Assembly (NCBI RefSeq): GCF_003202695.1
Contig: NZ_QGLL01000006.1
Location: forward strand, 558,001-622,000
From: Bifidobacterium asteroides
GTDB lineage: Bacteria; Actinomycetota; Actinomycetes; Actinomycetales; Bifidobacteriaceae
Direction of reading: 5' to 3'
Length of the DNA: 64,000 nt
The notes below the pieces were generated by a model. That model saw nothing but the letters and a program-made list of their open reading frames with translations, was not told the DNA's origin and searched no databases. The position numbers and the translations under genes were made by a program. Shown here piece after piece: positions 18,774 to 28,009 of the stretch. Each line of letters starts with the position of its first letter. The stretch's first letter is position 1.

Positions 18774-19304
18774 CTACACAGGCTCCCCGACCCCGTTTCG
18801 CTCAAGGGACAGGCTCCAGTAGGAGACGTCATGCAGGACGAACCGGTCCCAGGCGGCTTGATGAAGAAGGCCGAATCGGCTGAAACCGAACCGATGCAGC
18901 AGTGCCTTGGAGGCCGAATTGTCATCGAAGATGATGGCCACGGCCAGACGCATGCCCTCCTGTTGGGCGCGCTCCAGCAGGGAAAGGACCATCAGGGCGC
19001 CCAGGCCACGTCCACGGCTGTCGCGATCCACGTAGTAGCTCAGCTCGCAGGTCTCCTGGTAGCCGGGACGATCGTAGTAGGCCGACAGGGAGCCGAAGGC
19101 CAGCACCTTGCCCTCCTGCTCCAGGACCAGGACCGGATGGCCCTGGTCCGGATCGTGGGCCAGCCACCATTCCAGGCGCTGATCCAAGCTGACCTGAGCA
19201 GTATCCGCTGTGGAACCGCCATCCATGACCGCCTGATTATAGATGGCGGTGACCGCCCCCAGGTCCCCGCGACGGCAGAGCCGGATGAGCGGAATGGCGC
19301 TCAC
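18774..19304 (-). CDS. GNAT-family N-acetyltransferase
   Basis: The 176-residue protein has the GNAT acetyl-CoA fold: IRLCRRGDLGAVTAIYNQAV at the start, the motif A loop SRGRGLGALMVLSLLERAQQEG, and a later NSASKALLHRFGFSRFG segment. This arrangement resembles phosphinothricin/methionine sulfoximine-type acetyltransferases, but the substrate cannot be read from sequence. The GTG start overlaps the UPF0182 stop codon as GTGA, so it is likely translated from the same message. Confidence 0.85.
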   Translation of the reverse strand: MSAIPLIRLCRRGDLGAVTAIYNQAVMDGGSTADTAQVSLDQRLEWWLAHDPDQGHPVLVLEQEGKVLAFGSLSAYYDRPGYQETCELSYYVDRDSRGRGLGALMVLSLLERAQQEGMRLAVAIIFDDNSASKALLHRFGFSRFGLLHQAAWDRFVLHDVSYWSLSLERNGVGEPV

Positions 19305-22300
19305 TTGTTGCCGCCCTCCTGGTCGGAGGCCTCCTTAAGGGCTTCACGCAGACGGTTCTGCGCCTCGCCGTAAGCGCTGAAGTCGCCCTTCTTCAGGGCG
19401 GCATCGCCATCGCTCATGGCCTGATTGGCCTTGTCCAAGGCCTGTTTCAAAGCCTGCCCTCCTGTCGCCGACGCCCCGCCGGGCCCGGCGGTCTTGTCCG
19501 GGGCCTGCCCGGATTGCTTGCTCTGGTCAGCATCGGAATTGGTGCGTCCTGTGTTGTCGGCATCGCCGGCCGATGCACCCGAGTTGCCCTGGAAGGTCTT
19601 GTCAAGGGCCGCATCAAGGGTGGCCGAGGAGGAGACCTTGTCTCCAAAGGCCACCAAGACCCGCTTGAGCAGGGGGAAGCTGGTGGCGCCGCTGGACTGG
19701 ACGTAGACCGGCTGGATGTAGATCAGTCCGCCGCCTATGGGCAGGGTCAGCAGGTTGCCGCGTTTGACCTTGGTGGACCCGGACTGGAGCAGATTGAGCT
19801 CGGTGGAGACCGCAGCATCCGAGTTGAAGTTGTTCTGCGCCTGCCCAGGGCCAGGCACATTGGAATTCTTGGGCAGCTCCATCAGCCGGATGGTCCCGTA
19901 GTCCGGGCCTATCACCCCCTTGGTCGACCCGGCGTCGGAATCCACAGACAGGAACCCGGTCAGAATCTCCCTGGTGGAAGTGCCGGCGGGGATGAAGGTG
20001 GAGGTCAGCGAGAAAGCGGGCTTGTCAGTCCCCGGGGTCTGCAGGGTCAGATAGTAGGGAGGCTGCTTGACCCCGGCCTTCTGCTCCTTGCTGGTGCCGG
20101 TCGGATCCACGGGGGTCTGCCAGAAGTCCTCGCCGGAGAAGAACTGGCTGGCCGAGTTGACGTGGTACTGGGAAAGGAGCTGGCGCTGCACCTTGAACAG
20201 GCTCTCCGGGTAGCGCATATGGCTCATCAGATCGCCCGAGATGGACGAGAGCGGCTTGAACTGGCCGGGGAAGACCTTCTGCCAGGCCTTGAGCACCGGA
20301 TCCTGGGCATCCCAGGCATACAGGTCCACCGAACCGTCATAGGCATCGACTGTAGCCTTGACGGAGTTACGGATGTAATTGGCTTTTTGAGAGCCCAGGC
20401 CTTTGACGGCCTCGGAGCTCAGGGTGGTCGTGTCCTGGGTGATGGGCCCCAGATCCACCTTCTGGGAGTAGGGATAGGCATCAGAGGTGGTATAGCCGTC
20501 CACGATCCACTTGACCCGGCCGTCTACCACAGCCGGGTAAACGCGCCCGTCCAGGGTCAGATATGGTGCGACCTGGGCCACGCGCTCCTTGGGCGAACGG
20601 TTGTAGAGGATCTGCGAGTCGGGAGTGACGCGATCCGAAAAGAGGATCTGGTCGGATCCAAAGCGGATGGCGTAGAGGACCCGGGACAGGAAGTTACCCA
20701 CCGAGGGGCCGCCGTTGCCCTTGAACGTATTGGTGGCTCCCTTAGAGCCGGTGGGATAGTCGAATTCCCAGCCTGATGAACCCTGGGGCGCACCGACGAT
20801 GGAGTACTCGGGTGCGTTGGGCGAGAAGTAGATTCGTGGCTCGTAGTGTTGGCTGTCGGTCAGCTTGCCCCTGGTGGGGATGTCCTGCTCGAAGAACTCG
20901 GGCTGTCCGTCCGGAGTGACCTTGTTGCCGTAGGCGGCCACGATGCCGTAGCCGTGGGTGAAGACCGTGTGGTCATTGACCCAATTGCGGTTGTCGTTGC
21001 CCTCCAGGTCCAGCTCGCGGGCCCCGATGACCGTATCCTGGCTGACTCCGTCAATATCGTACTTGTCGACAGCCAGGGTGTCTTCGAAGGTGTAGTACTG
21101 CTTGGACTGCTGCAGCTGACGGAAGGTGGGAGAAACCACCTGGGGGTCCAGCAGACGAATCTGTGCGGTGGTCTCCGCATCCCGGGAGAGCGCACCCGAC
21201 TGAACCTCGGTGGTGGCATCATAGGCTTCGGTCTTGAGCTTATCCAGCCCATAGGCCTTGGCGGTGGCGGCGATGTTGCGCTGGATGAAGACGGATTCCA
21301 TTTCCTGAGCGTTGGGATTGACTCGGAAGCGCTGGACCAACGCCGGCCAGAAAACAGTCAGCAGCAGGGACAGCACAATGGTGACGGCCACAGCAAGGGC
21401 CGGAATCCGCCACTGCTTGACGGCCGACCCTAGCGATCCTGCACGGACACGGCCTGGTTCCAGAGTACGTGACCTCAGAATCCAGACGGCCAGGATTATA
21501 CCCAGCAGGGCCAGAACCACGGCCATGATCAGCGTGACAGGTATGGCTGCCTTGACTGAGGTGTAGGAGGCACCAGTGATCCGATCGCCCTCCTCAGTCA
21601 GCCTGCCGAAGACGCCCAGGGCCGTGTCGCCGGCCCAGACCAGCATGAACAGGAGCAGCCAAACGGCCACCTGCCTGCGGGCGGAACGAGTCATCTCCAG
21701 AATGCCTCGACCGTGCACGGGCATGGTCAGTCGAATACCGCCCATGAGGAAGTTAGTGACCAGGCTGAAGACCGTAGCCGCCAACAGCATCATCAGCAGG
21801 GAGGAGACCAGCAGCTGGAGGCCGGGCAGGATGAAGACATAGAAGCCGGTGTCCAAGCCGAACTGGGGGTCGCGCGCCCCGAAGGACTGGGCGTTGAAGA
21901 GCAGAAGCACCTGCTTCCAGTCAGCGTTGAACTGAAAACCAAAGAAGACACCGACAACCAGGGAGACCACCACGGCCACCTTGAGCGCCTTGCGTGAAGA
22001 GACTCCCTTGCCTACCTCAATCAGATCGCCCCTGACCCTGATAGTGGACCCGTCGGGCGAATCGGGACGGCTGCGGATGGCCAGGAAGGCCGAGAGCAGG
22101 GTCACCGCGGCCAGCAACAGGGCGTAGGCCAGCCACAGGCCCACCTTGATGCCCAACTGGGTCCAGACAATCCGTACCGCCCCCAGCTGGGAAAACCACA
22201 TGACATCGGTGATGAAGCGGCTGAGCCCGAACAGGAGCAGGAGGACGACCAGGACAGCGGCGACAGCCACGGCTAGAATCCGCGTGCCGCGGGAAGGTCC

Positions 22301-22507
22301 GTCATTGCCCTTCTTTCGAGAAGTCAACCGGGGGTCACCGGTTCCTGGGAAGCGGGAACGGGGCGTGCCGCCGGACCCTTGGCCGGGACCCTCCCCATCG
22401 GTTTGCACGTGCAGGATGACCGGGTCGTCGTCATTGCGACGCCGGCCTGGTCCGCCTGGACCGCCCTCAGGGTCGAACATGGATCCGAAGAAATCAAAGA
22501 ATGACAT
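19301..22507 (-). CDS. UPF0182 large membrane protein
   Basis: This 1068-residue protein is typical of UPF0182, a family common in actinobacteria. After a Gly/Pro/Arg-rich cytoplasmic start come about seven membrane helices (residues ~80-390). A long extracellular region follows with conserved segments such as RFRVNPNAQEMESVFIQRNI, WVNDHTVFTHGYGIVAAYGN and HMRYPESLFKVQRQLLSQYH. The C-terminal ~150 residues are Ser/Gly/Asp-rich and end in a charged helix (QALDKANQAMSDGDAALKKG). Molecular function is unknown. Confidence 0.93.
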   Translation of the reverse strand: MSFFDFFGSMFDPEGGPGGPGRRRNDDDPVILHVQTDGEGPGQGSGGTPRSRFPGTGDPRLTSRKKGNDGPSRGTRILAVAVAAVLVVLLLLFGLSRFITDVMWFSQLGAVRIVWTQLGIKVGLWLAYALLLAAVTLLSAFLAIRSRPDSPDGSTIRVRGDLIEVGKGVSSRKALKVAVVVSLVVGVFFGFQFNADWKQVLLLFNAQSFGARDPQFGLDTGFYVFILPGLQLLVSSLLMMLLAATVFSLVTNFLMGGIRLTMPVHGRGILEMTRSARRQVAVWLLLFMLVWAGDTALGVFGRLTEEGDRITGASYTSVKAAIPVTLIMAVVLALLGIILAVWILRSRTLEPGRVRAGSLGSAVKQWRIPALAVAVTIVLSLLLTVFWPALVQRFRVNPNAQEMESVFIQRNIAATAKAYGLDKLKTEAYDATTEVQSGALSRDAETTAQIRLLDPQVVSPTFRQLQQSKQYYTFEDTLAVDKYDIDGVSQDTVIGARELDLEGNDNRNWVNDHTVFTHGYGIVAAYGNKVTPDGQPEFFEQDIPTRGKLTDSQHYEPRIYFSPNAPEYSIVGAPQGSSGWEFDYPTGSKGATNTFKGNGGPSVGNFLSRVLYAIRFGSDQILFSDRVTPDSQILYNRSPKERVAQVAPYLTLDGRVYPAVVDGRVKWIVDGYTTSDAYPYSQKVDLGPITQDTTTLSSEAVKGLGSQKANYIRNSVKATVDAYDGSVDLYAWDAQDPVLKAWQKVFPGQFKPLSSISGDLMSHMRYPESLFKVQRQLLSQYHVNSASQFFSGEDFWQTPVDPTGTSKEQKAGVKQPPYYLTLQTPGTDKPAFSLTSTFIPAGTSTREILTGFLSVDSDAGSTKGVIGPDYGTIRLMELPKNSNVPGPGQAQNNFNSDAAVSTELNLLQSGSTKVKRGNLLTLPIGGGLIYIQPVYVQSSGATSFPLLKRVLVAFGDKVSSSATLDAALDKTFQGNSGASAGDADNTGRTNSDADQSKQSGQAPDKTAGPGGASATGGQALKQALDKANQAMSDGDAALKKGDFSAYGEAQNRLREALKEASDQEGGNK

Positions 22508-22516
22508 GTACCTAGC

Positions 22517-23680
22517 CTACATGAGATGGCGGTCTTGGATGGCTTGCCGGTAGACCTCCTCCACCTGATCGGCCACCGTGGTCACGTCGTAACGGGCCAA
22601 GAGCGCCAGCTGGTCATGGCGCACATTCCGCCTCCAGGAGGGGTCCCCCAGAGCCTGAGCGATTCGCCGGGCCAGCAGTTCGGGGGTGTTGGGCGAATCG
22701 ACGGGCACCAAAGCCCGCTCATCGCCCATCAGGGTGGACCGGTAGCCGGGATTATCCCCAGCCAGCACCGGAGCCGTGCCCGAGGCGATGGCCTCCAGCA
22801 GGACGATGCCGAAGGACTCGCCCCCGGTGGAGGGAAAGACGGTCAGATCGGATGAGGCCAGCAGGGCGGGCTTGTCCTTCTCGTCCACAAAACCAGGGAA
22901 GGCCACCGGGGTGCGCAGGGCTGCGGCATTTCGACGGCAGTCCTCCAGCAGCGGCCCTTTGCCGGCCATGGTCACATGCAGGCCTTCGGGCAGGATGCCG
23001 TACCGCTCCCCCGCCTTAAGGGCTGAAAGCAGGATCCCCGCCCCCTTGCGGGCCACGAACCGCCCCAGAAAGACCAGATGCGGCCCATGGCCGTGCAGGC
23101 GCGCTACCCCTTGGTCGCCAGCGGCCTGTCGGGCCCGGCGCAGGGCAGCCACGTCCACGGGGTTGGCCACCACCCTGCTGGGCACACCGGCAGTCTGCCG
23201 GGCATAGCTGGCCGCCACAGGCGAGACTGCAATGACCCTGTCGACGCGCCTGTGGGTCCTGCGGTTGATCATCCCCAGCAGCCGACCGCCCAGCAACTGC
23301 AGGTTTCCTGTGGGTGCGATGTGATAGGTGGCCACCAGTGCTGTTGCCGGGTTCGCGGCACGGATGACCCGCCCGGCCAGGAAGGGGCTGTAGGGGGCCT
23401 GAACGTGCAGCAGGTCGAAGTGCCCGGCCTCCAGGACCCGGCGGATGGGCGCCTTGGGCGCTGGCAGAGGTATGCGCATCCTGTTGCCGTTGAAGGAGAC
23501 CATGACGTTGCGGGACAGGGAGTGAACCCCGTCAACCGGCGGATGGGCGGTCTGACCGACCAGATACTGGACCCTGTGACCCCGCTTGCCCAGCTCCCGT
23601 CCCAGGGTCAGAATGTGTTGCTGGACCCCGTCAAACACATCCAGGGTGTCATCGAAGATGAATCCGATGCTGAGCGTCAC
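22517..23680 (-). CDS. Family 4 (GT-B) glycosyltransferase
   Basis: The 387-residue product has the two Rossmann domains of GT4 enzymes. The N-terminal half begins LSIGFIFDDTLDVFDGVQQHI, with HVQAPYSPF and VIAVSPVAASYAR. The C-terminal donor-binding half has LVFLGRFVARKGAGILLSAL, VTMAGKGPLL, and FPSTGGESFGIVLLEAIASGTAPVLAGDNPG, which includes the EX7E-type donor motif. Members such as PimA-like mannosyltransferases act on lipids or polysaccharide; the acceptor is unknown here. The GTG at 23680 overlaps the upstream stop as GTGA, so translation is coupled to the flavoprotein gene. The frame is open further upstream but reads as low-complexity shadow of that gene. Confidence 0.88.
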   Translation of the reverse strand: MTLSIGFIFDDTLDVFDGVQQHILTLGRELGKRGHRVQYLVGQTAHPPVDGVHSLSRNVMVSFNGNRMRIPLPAPKAPIRRVLEAGHFDLLHVQAPYSPFLAGRVIRAANPATALVATYHIAPTGNLQLLGGRLLGMINRRTHRRVDRVIAVSPVAASYARQTAGVPSRVVANPVDVAALRRARQAAGDQGVARLHGHGPHLVFLGRFVARKGAGILLSALKAGERYGILPEGLHVTMAGKGPLLEDCRRNAAALRTPVAFPGFVDEKDKPALLASSDLTVFPSTGGESFGIVLLEAIASGTAPVLAGDNPGYRSTLMGDERALVPVDSPNTPELLARRIAQALGDPSWRRNVRHDQLALLARYDVTTVADQVEEVYRQAIQDRHLM

Positions 23681-24309
23681 TGAGCGTCCTGGCCTGCTCC
23701 GGGCTCGGTCCCTGCGGCCAGTCGACGACCCTTGAGGGCCAGGGCCACCAGGTGCCGGTCGGCGGCCTCCCGCGCCTCCTGTTCGTCGTTGCCCGAGTCC
23801 AGATTGTCCACATAGATGGTCTCCACCTGAGCAACCTGGCAATACTTGAGGAAGGTCTGCCTACGCAGCTGGTTGTCCAGGGCCTCCCCGATGCCGCTGG
23901 ACTGGTACCATTCCTTGTCTCCGCCGGTCAGCATAACGAGCTCCACACGGCGCCCGGCCAGGGCTCCGGGAGTTCCATCAGCGTTGTAGGCGAAGCCCCG
24001 GCAGATGACGCGGTCGATAAAGCCCTTCATGATGGCAGGCATGCTGTACCAGTAGACGGGGAAGACCAGGGCCAGTACATCCGCATCCTTGATGCGCTCC
24101 TGCATAGCCTGCGCATCCTCGGGCATAGGTCCTTGGCCCAGGTAGTGGGTCCTGTCCTCCATGCCGAAGACGGGATTGAACCCTTCGGCGCAAAGGTCAA
24201 TCAACTCGGTGCGAGCCCCGCCCTCGGCCGCCCCGTCCAGCAGGGCGTTGCCCGCCGCATCGGTCAGACTCTTGGGTTCGGGGTTGGCCGTGACTGCCAC
24301 GATCTTCAT
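23677..24309 (-). CDS. NAD(P)H-dependent flavin/quinone reductase, flavodoxin fold
   Basis: This 210-residue protein starts MKIVAVTANPEPKSLT and has the flavodoxin-like NQO/MdaB layout, with a phosphate-binding first loop, FPVYWYSMPAIMKGFIDRVICRGFAYN and LVMLTGGDKEWYQ. Family members use FMN or FAD to pass two electrons from NAD(P)H to quinones or other acceptors. AAGGAG 9 bp upstream of ATG 24309 sets the start. It is first in a two-gene unit with the glycosyltransferase. Confidence 0.87.
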   Translation of the reverse strand: MKIVAVTANPEPKSLTDAAGNALLDGAAEGGARTELIDLCAEGFNPVFGMEDRTHYLGQGPMPEDAQAMQERIKDADVLALVFPVYWYSMPAIMKGFIDRVICRGFAYNADGTPGALAGRRVELVMLTGGDKEWYQSSGIGEALDNQLRRQTFLKYCQVAQVETIYVDNLDSGNDEQEAREAADRHLVALALKGRRLAAGTEPGAGQDAQ

Positions 24310-24412
24310 AGGGATTCGCTCCTTACATTTCATTTCGCGCCTGCACCGACTGCATACAGACCCTTGTCATTGTCAGTCCTGGCAAGGACGGCAACGCCGG
24401 TTTGGCAAATGC

Positions 24413-24441
24413 TTGACACTGCTCCTAGGCCCATCTATGTT
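24413..24441 (+). promoter_or_regulatory. Promoter of the riboswitch-ABC transporter unit
   Basis: A consensus -35 TTGACA (24413-24418) and a -10 TATGTT (24436-24441) are separated by exactly 17 bp. Transcription would start near 24448, directly before the candidate riboswitch. Confidence 0.75.
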
Positions 24442-24447
24442 ATTGCG

Positions 24448-24598
24448 TGGTCGGTAGGTGAAGCTACCGCATGGACAAGGCATGCTGCCGCAAAGTGGTG
24501 GAGACACCCCGCGCAGGTCAACAGTCCCCGTCGGATCAAGGCAGGGACTAATGCAGGGCCAAATACCATGCGAAGCCGAAGCTTGAACGATGACAATG
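24448..24598 (+). promoter_or_regulatory. Candidate M-box (ykoK) magnesium riboswitch
   Basis: The leader carries, in order, the conserved blocks I know from the M-box. They are GGTAG-GTGAAG-CTACC (24453-24468), a GCATG/CATGC stem (24469-24485), CTGCCGC, a GGTG-GAGA-CACC hairpin (24497-24508), GGTCAACAG (24516-24524), and AGTCCC (24523-24528) pairing with GGGACT (24544-24549) around GTCGGATCAAGGC. A downstream helix near AATGCAGGGCC follows. M-box RNAs sense Mg2+ and usually shut off Mg2+ transporter genes. The match is by eye only. No classic T-run terminator follows, so control might act on the ribosome site at 24661-24669. Confidence 0.72.
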
Positions 24599-24674
24599 GT
24601 CGGCCCAGGGCCGATCGCTACGCCGTCTTCGAGGCTGCCGACAGGGATGTTCCGCACCTTGGAGGGAGGCCATC

Positions 24675-26438
24675 GTGAATACTGTCGCACTGCCAGGAAT
24701 GCTCCGTTCTCCACTGAACGACGACCGCAGCCAGGCATCGCGCTCCACCCGCATATGGACGGGCCTGGCCGTAGCCATAGGCGCACTGGTCCTGCTGGGG
24801 GCCCTGGCCTATCTGCTGCCCGCCTTGGGCGCCCCCATCGGCCCCGCCGGCGTTCCCTCGCACGTTTCCACGGACCCGTCCAACCTGCCCTACTACGCGC
24901 TGCGCTCCCTCTTCCGCATGTTTACAGCCCTGATCATCTCCCTGGTCTTCGCCTTCCTCTATGGACTGGCCGCCGCACGCTCACGCCGCCTGGGCGCGGT
25001 GCTCATCCCCCTGCTGGACATTCTGCAGTCGGTGCCCGTCCTGGGCTTCCTGTCAGCCACCATCTCCATCTGGCTGGTCCTCTTCCCCGGGTCCATCATG
25101 GGCGTGGAGGCGGCCTCCATCTTCGCCATCTTCACCAGCCAGGCCTGGAACATGGCCTTCTCCTTCTATAACTCGCTGACCAGCGAGCCTGCCGACCTGG
25201 ACGAGGCGGTAAGGCTGATGCGCCTGACCCGCTGGCAGCGCTTCTGGAAGCTGGACGTACCAAACGCCATGATTCCCCTGCTCTGGAACTGCATGATGAG
25301 CATGGGCGGCGGCTGGTTCTTCCTGACCGCTTCCGAGATGATCTCGGTCAACAACAGGACCCTGGCCCTGCCCGGCATTGGTTCCTTCGTTGAGGAGGCC
25401 ACCGCCGAGCAGGATCTGGGCAAGGTGGGGCTGGCCATCCTGACCATGATCGTTGTGGTCCTATTGATTGACTTCCTGCTCTGGAAGCCATTGACCGCCT
25501 GGGCCGAGAAGTTCCGCTACACCAGCAGCCAGTCCACCGAGCCCCGGCGCAGTCTGGTGCTGACGGTCATTCGCCTGTCCGGAGTCAAGGACCTCTTGAG
25601 TCTGATAGGCCATCCGCTAGCCGACCTGCTGGACCGAATCACCCGCCCTCTGGGCCGCACCGGAGCACGGTGGAGCCGTGACGCCGAGCGCAGGCGAGCA
25701 TGCGACCTTGTCTGGTGGGTCTGCCTGGCCCTGATTGGCTTGTGGGGGCTCTGGCAGCTGGATCGTCTGGTAATCCGCCCGCTGGGCCTGGGCGAGGTCG
25801 GGCATGTCTTCCAGCTGGGCCTGCTGACCTTCCTGCGAGTGCTGATCCTGATGGTGGTCTGCACGATTGTCTGGGTCCCGATAGGCGCCCTGATCGGCAT
25901 GGATCCGCGCATCTCCCGTTACCTGCAGCCCCTGGTGCAGATTCTGGCCTCCTTCCCGGCCAACTTCATCTTCCCCTTCGTCACCATGATCTTCATCGTC
26001 TGGCGGATCGACATCAACTGGGGAAGCATCCTGCTCATGGCCCTGGGCACCCAGTGGTACATCCTCTTCAACGTCATCGCCGGAGCCTCGGCCATTCCCG
26101 ACGACCTGCTGGAGATGTCGCGCAGCCTGGGCCAGAACCGCTGGCAGCGATGGAAGACTCTGATCCTGCCGGCTCTGTTCGGATCCTGGTGCACCGGCGG
26201 CATCACAGCGGCCGGCGGGGCCTGGAACGCCTCCATCGTCTCCGAGGTGGTCTCCTACGGCAAAACCGAGCTGACGGCCAAGGGCCTGGGTGCCTACATC
26301 GCCCAGGTGACCACCACCGGCGACACCCCCCGAATCATCCTGGGGGTGGCCGTCATGAGCATCTTCGTGGTCCTGGCCGACCGGTTCTTCTGGTCTCCCC
26401 TGCAATCACTGGCACAACGGCGCTATTCCCTGACATGA
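24675..26438 (+). CDS. ABC transporter permease, duplicated (COG4986-like, NitT/TauT superfamily)
   Basis: The 587-residue integral membrane protein contains two binding-protein-dependent permease domains in one chain, each with an EAA loop: EPADLDEAVRLMRLTRWQRFWKLD near residue 175 and IPDDLLEMSRSLGQNRWQRWKTL near residue 475. Database names for this family often say anion, nitrate or sulfonate transport, but substrates are mostly unproven. The gene is 3' to a candidate Mg2+ riboswitch and pairs with an ATPase 20 bp downstream, while no substrate-binding protein is encoded. GGAGGGAGG 5 bp before GTG 24675 sets the start. I infer a transport role tied to Mg2+ status. Confidence 0.88.
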   Translation: MNTVALPGMLRSPLNDDRSQASRSTRIWTGLAVAIGALVLLGALAYLLPALGAPIGPAGVPSHVSTDPSNLPYYALRSLFRMFTALIISLVFAFLYGLAAARSRRLGAVLIPLLDILQSVPVLGFLSATISIWLVLFPGSIMGVEAASIFAIFTSQAWNMAFSFYNSLTSEPADLDEAVRLMRLTRWQRFWKLDVPNAMIPLLWNCMMSMGGGWFFLTASEMISVNNRTLALPGIGSFVEEATAEQDLGKVGLAILTMIVVVLLIDFLLWKPLTAWAEKFRYTSSQSTEPRRSLVLTVIRLSGVKDLLSLIGHPLADLLDRITRPLGRTGARWSRDAERRRACDLVWWVCLALIGLWGLWQLDRLVIRPLGLGEVGHVFQLGLLTFLRVLILMVVCTIVWVPIGALIGMDPRISRYLQPLVQILASFPANFIFPFVTMIFIVWRIDINWGSILLMALGTQWYILFNVIAGASAIPDDLLEMSRSLGQNRWQRWKTLILPALFGSWCTGGITAAGGAWNASIVSEVVSYGKTELTAKGLGAYIAQVTTTGDTPRIILGVAVMSIFVVLADRFFWSPLQSLAQRRYSLT

Positions 26439-26458
26439 GAAGTCTGAGAGGTTCGACA

Positions 26459-27811
26459 ATGACCAAGATCAATTCCAACGGGATCATCACGGCCGAGCAC
26501 GTGACCAAAACCTACCAGTCCGACAAGGGTGCAGAGCTGACCGTCCTGGACAACATCGACTTCACCCTGCACGAGGGCGAGGTGGTGGCCATCTTGGGCC
26601 GTTCCGGCGCCGGCAAGTCCACCCTGCTGCGCATCCTGGCCGGCTTGGTCCCAGCCAGCAAGGGCAACGTCGAATACCGGGGCAAGCAGCTGGAAGGACC
26701 CAACCCCGGCGTGGCCCTGGTCTTCCAGAGCTTTGCTCTGATGCCCTGGCTGACCGTCAAAGACAACGTCGAACTGGGCCTGCAGGCCCGCGGCATACCC
26801 AGGAAGGAGCGGGAGAAACTCTCCCTGGCTGCCATCGATGCCATCGGCCTTGACGGCTTTGAAAGCGCCTACCCCAAGGAGCTCTCCGGCGGCATGCGCC
26901 AGCGCGTAGGCATTGCCCGGGCCCTGGTTCTCAAGCCGGATGCCCTCTTCATGGACGAGCCCTTCTCGGCCCTGGACGTGCTGACTGCCGAGAATCTTCG
27001 CCAGGAGGTCCTCAAGGTCTGGTCTGAGGAGGCTGGCAGCGTCAAGTCGGTCCTGATCGTCACCCACAACATCGAGGAGGCCGTGGAGATGGCCGACCGG
27101 GTCCTGGTCCTGGACTCGCATCCCGGCCGGGTTATCGCCAATGTGCCCATCAACCTGGACAGGCCCCGGGACAAGCAGTCCGACCTCTTTCAGTCCTGCG
27201 TGGACTACCTCTACTCCATCCTGACCGGTCAGCGCGACAGCGAGGACATCCGCCGCCGTCTGCAGACCAAGGTGCGCAACCGTCAGGCCGTGCGGGACTC
27301 GGTGCGGGACGAGGACACCGCCGAGCGCAACCTTCCCGACGCCACCCCCGGCGGTCTGGCTGGTCTGGCCGATGTCATGGTCAACCAGCCCAACGGCATG
27401 GACCTGGCCGACCTGGCCGCCAAGCTCTCCTTCGAGGTGGACGACCTCTTCCCCCTGATCGACGCCGGGCTCATGCTGGGCATCTTCCAGGCGGACAACG
27501 GGCACGTCAGGCTGACCGACCAGGGCCGGGTCTGGCACGATGCCGACATCCTGGAGAGCAAGGAGATGTTCTCACGCATGCTGATGAATCATGTTCCGCT
27601 GATCCGCATCATCGACCGGGCTCTGAAGAACAGCGACGACAAGAGTCTGCACGGCTCCCTGATCCTGGACCTGCTACGGGCCCACCACTCGGACAGGGAG
27701 GCCGTCCAGCAGTTCGACACCGCCATCACCTGGGGCCGCTACGGCGAGCTTTTCGACTACGATGCCGACGACGACCGGCTGACCCTGGACCCGGAGAACC
27801 ACGCCGAGTGA
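26459..27811 (+). CDS. ABC transporter ATPase with AAA-associated C-terminal domain (COG4754-like)
   Basis: The 450-residue protein has a NitT/TauT-type ABC ATPase in the first ~250 residues: Walker A GRSGAGKST, Q-loop VFQSFALMPW, signature LSGGMRQRVGIARAL, Walker B ALFMDEPFSALD and the His switch VTHNIEEAVEMADR. The C-terminal ~150 residues form the AAA-associated domain of this subfamily, which looks like a winged-helix regulatory module (LADLAAKLSFEVDDLFPLIDAGLML). It partners with the duplicated permease upstream. GAGAGG before ATG 26459 marks the start. Confidence 0.9.
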   Translation: MTKINSNGIITAEHVTKTYQSDKGAELTVLDNIDFTLHEGEVVAILGRSGAGKSTLLRILAGLVPASKGNVEYRGKQLEGPNPGVALVFQSFALMPWLTVKDNVELGLQARGIPRKEREKLSLAAIDAIGLDGFESAYPKELSGGMRQRVGIARALVLKPDALFMDEPFSALDVLTAENLRQEVLKVWSEEAGSVKSVLIVTHNIEEAVEMADRVLVLDSHPGRVIANVPINLDRPRDKQSDLFQSCVDYLYSILTGQRDSEDIRRRLQTKVRNRQAVRDSVRDEDTAERNLPDATPGGLAGLADVMVNQPNGMDLADLAAKLSFEVDDLFPLIDAGLMLGIFQADNGHVRLTDQGRVWHDADILESKEMFSRMLMNHVPLIRIIDRALKNSDDKSLHGSLILDLLRAHHSDREAVQQFDTAITWGRYGELFDYDADDDRLTLDPENHAE

Positions 27812-27856
27812 GCAGCTACGGCCGTTGCAGTCCTCTTCCGCTCCTAGAATGAGCCT

Positions 27857-27918
27857 CGGGCGATGGAACCCGCCCGGGGTTTGAGCCCCGAACCGCAAAC
27901 TGCTGATAGTTCCTGCAC
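27857..27918 (+). promoter_or_regulatory. Fluoride riboswitch (crcB motif)
   Basis: The leader shows GGGCG (27858-27862) pairing with CGCCC (27871-27875) around the conserved GATGG, a GGGG/CCCC hairpin (27876-27889), the AACCGC and GCTGATA blocks, and a long-range GGAAC (27865-27869)/GTTCC (27909-27913) pairing followed by TGCACT. This reproduces the fluoride riboswitch pseudoknot. It lies upstream of two crcB genes, the usual target. A possible -10 TAGAAT sits at 27845-27850. Confidence 0.88.
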
Positions 27919-28009
27919 TATGATTCGACGACCCCGTCTGCGGGCCGGGTGCAGGCGCATGCCATCCAGCCCGACCCCCGGATGCTGATCCGTCAGGAAC
28001 CGAGATCCA

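Noticed and set aside
19514-20776. A 420-codon open frame on the plus strand
   Set aside because: It mirrors the UPF0182 gene and reads as repetitive Gly/Leu-rich shadow.
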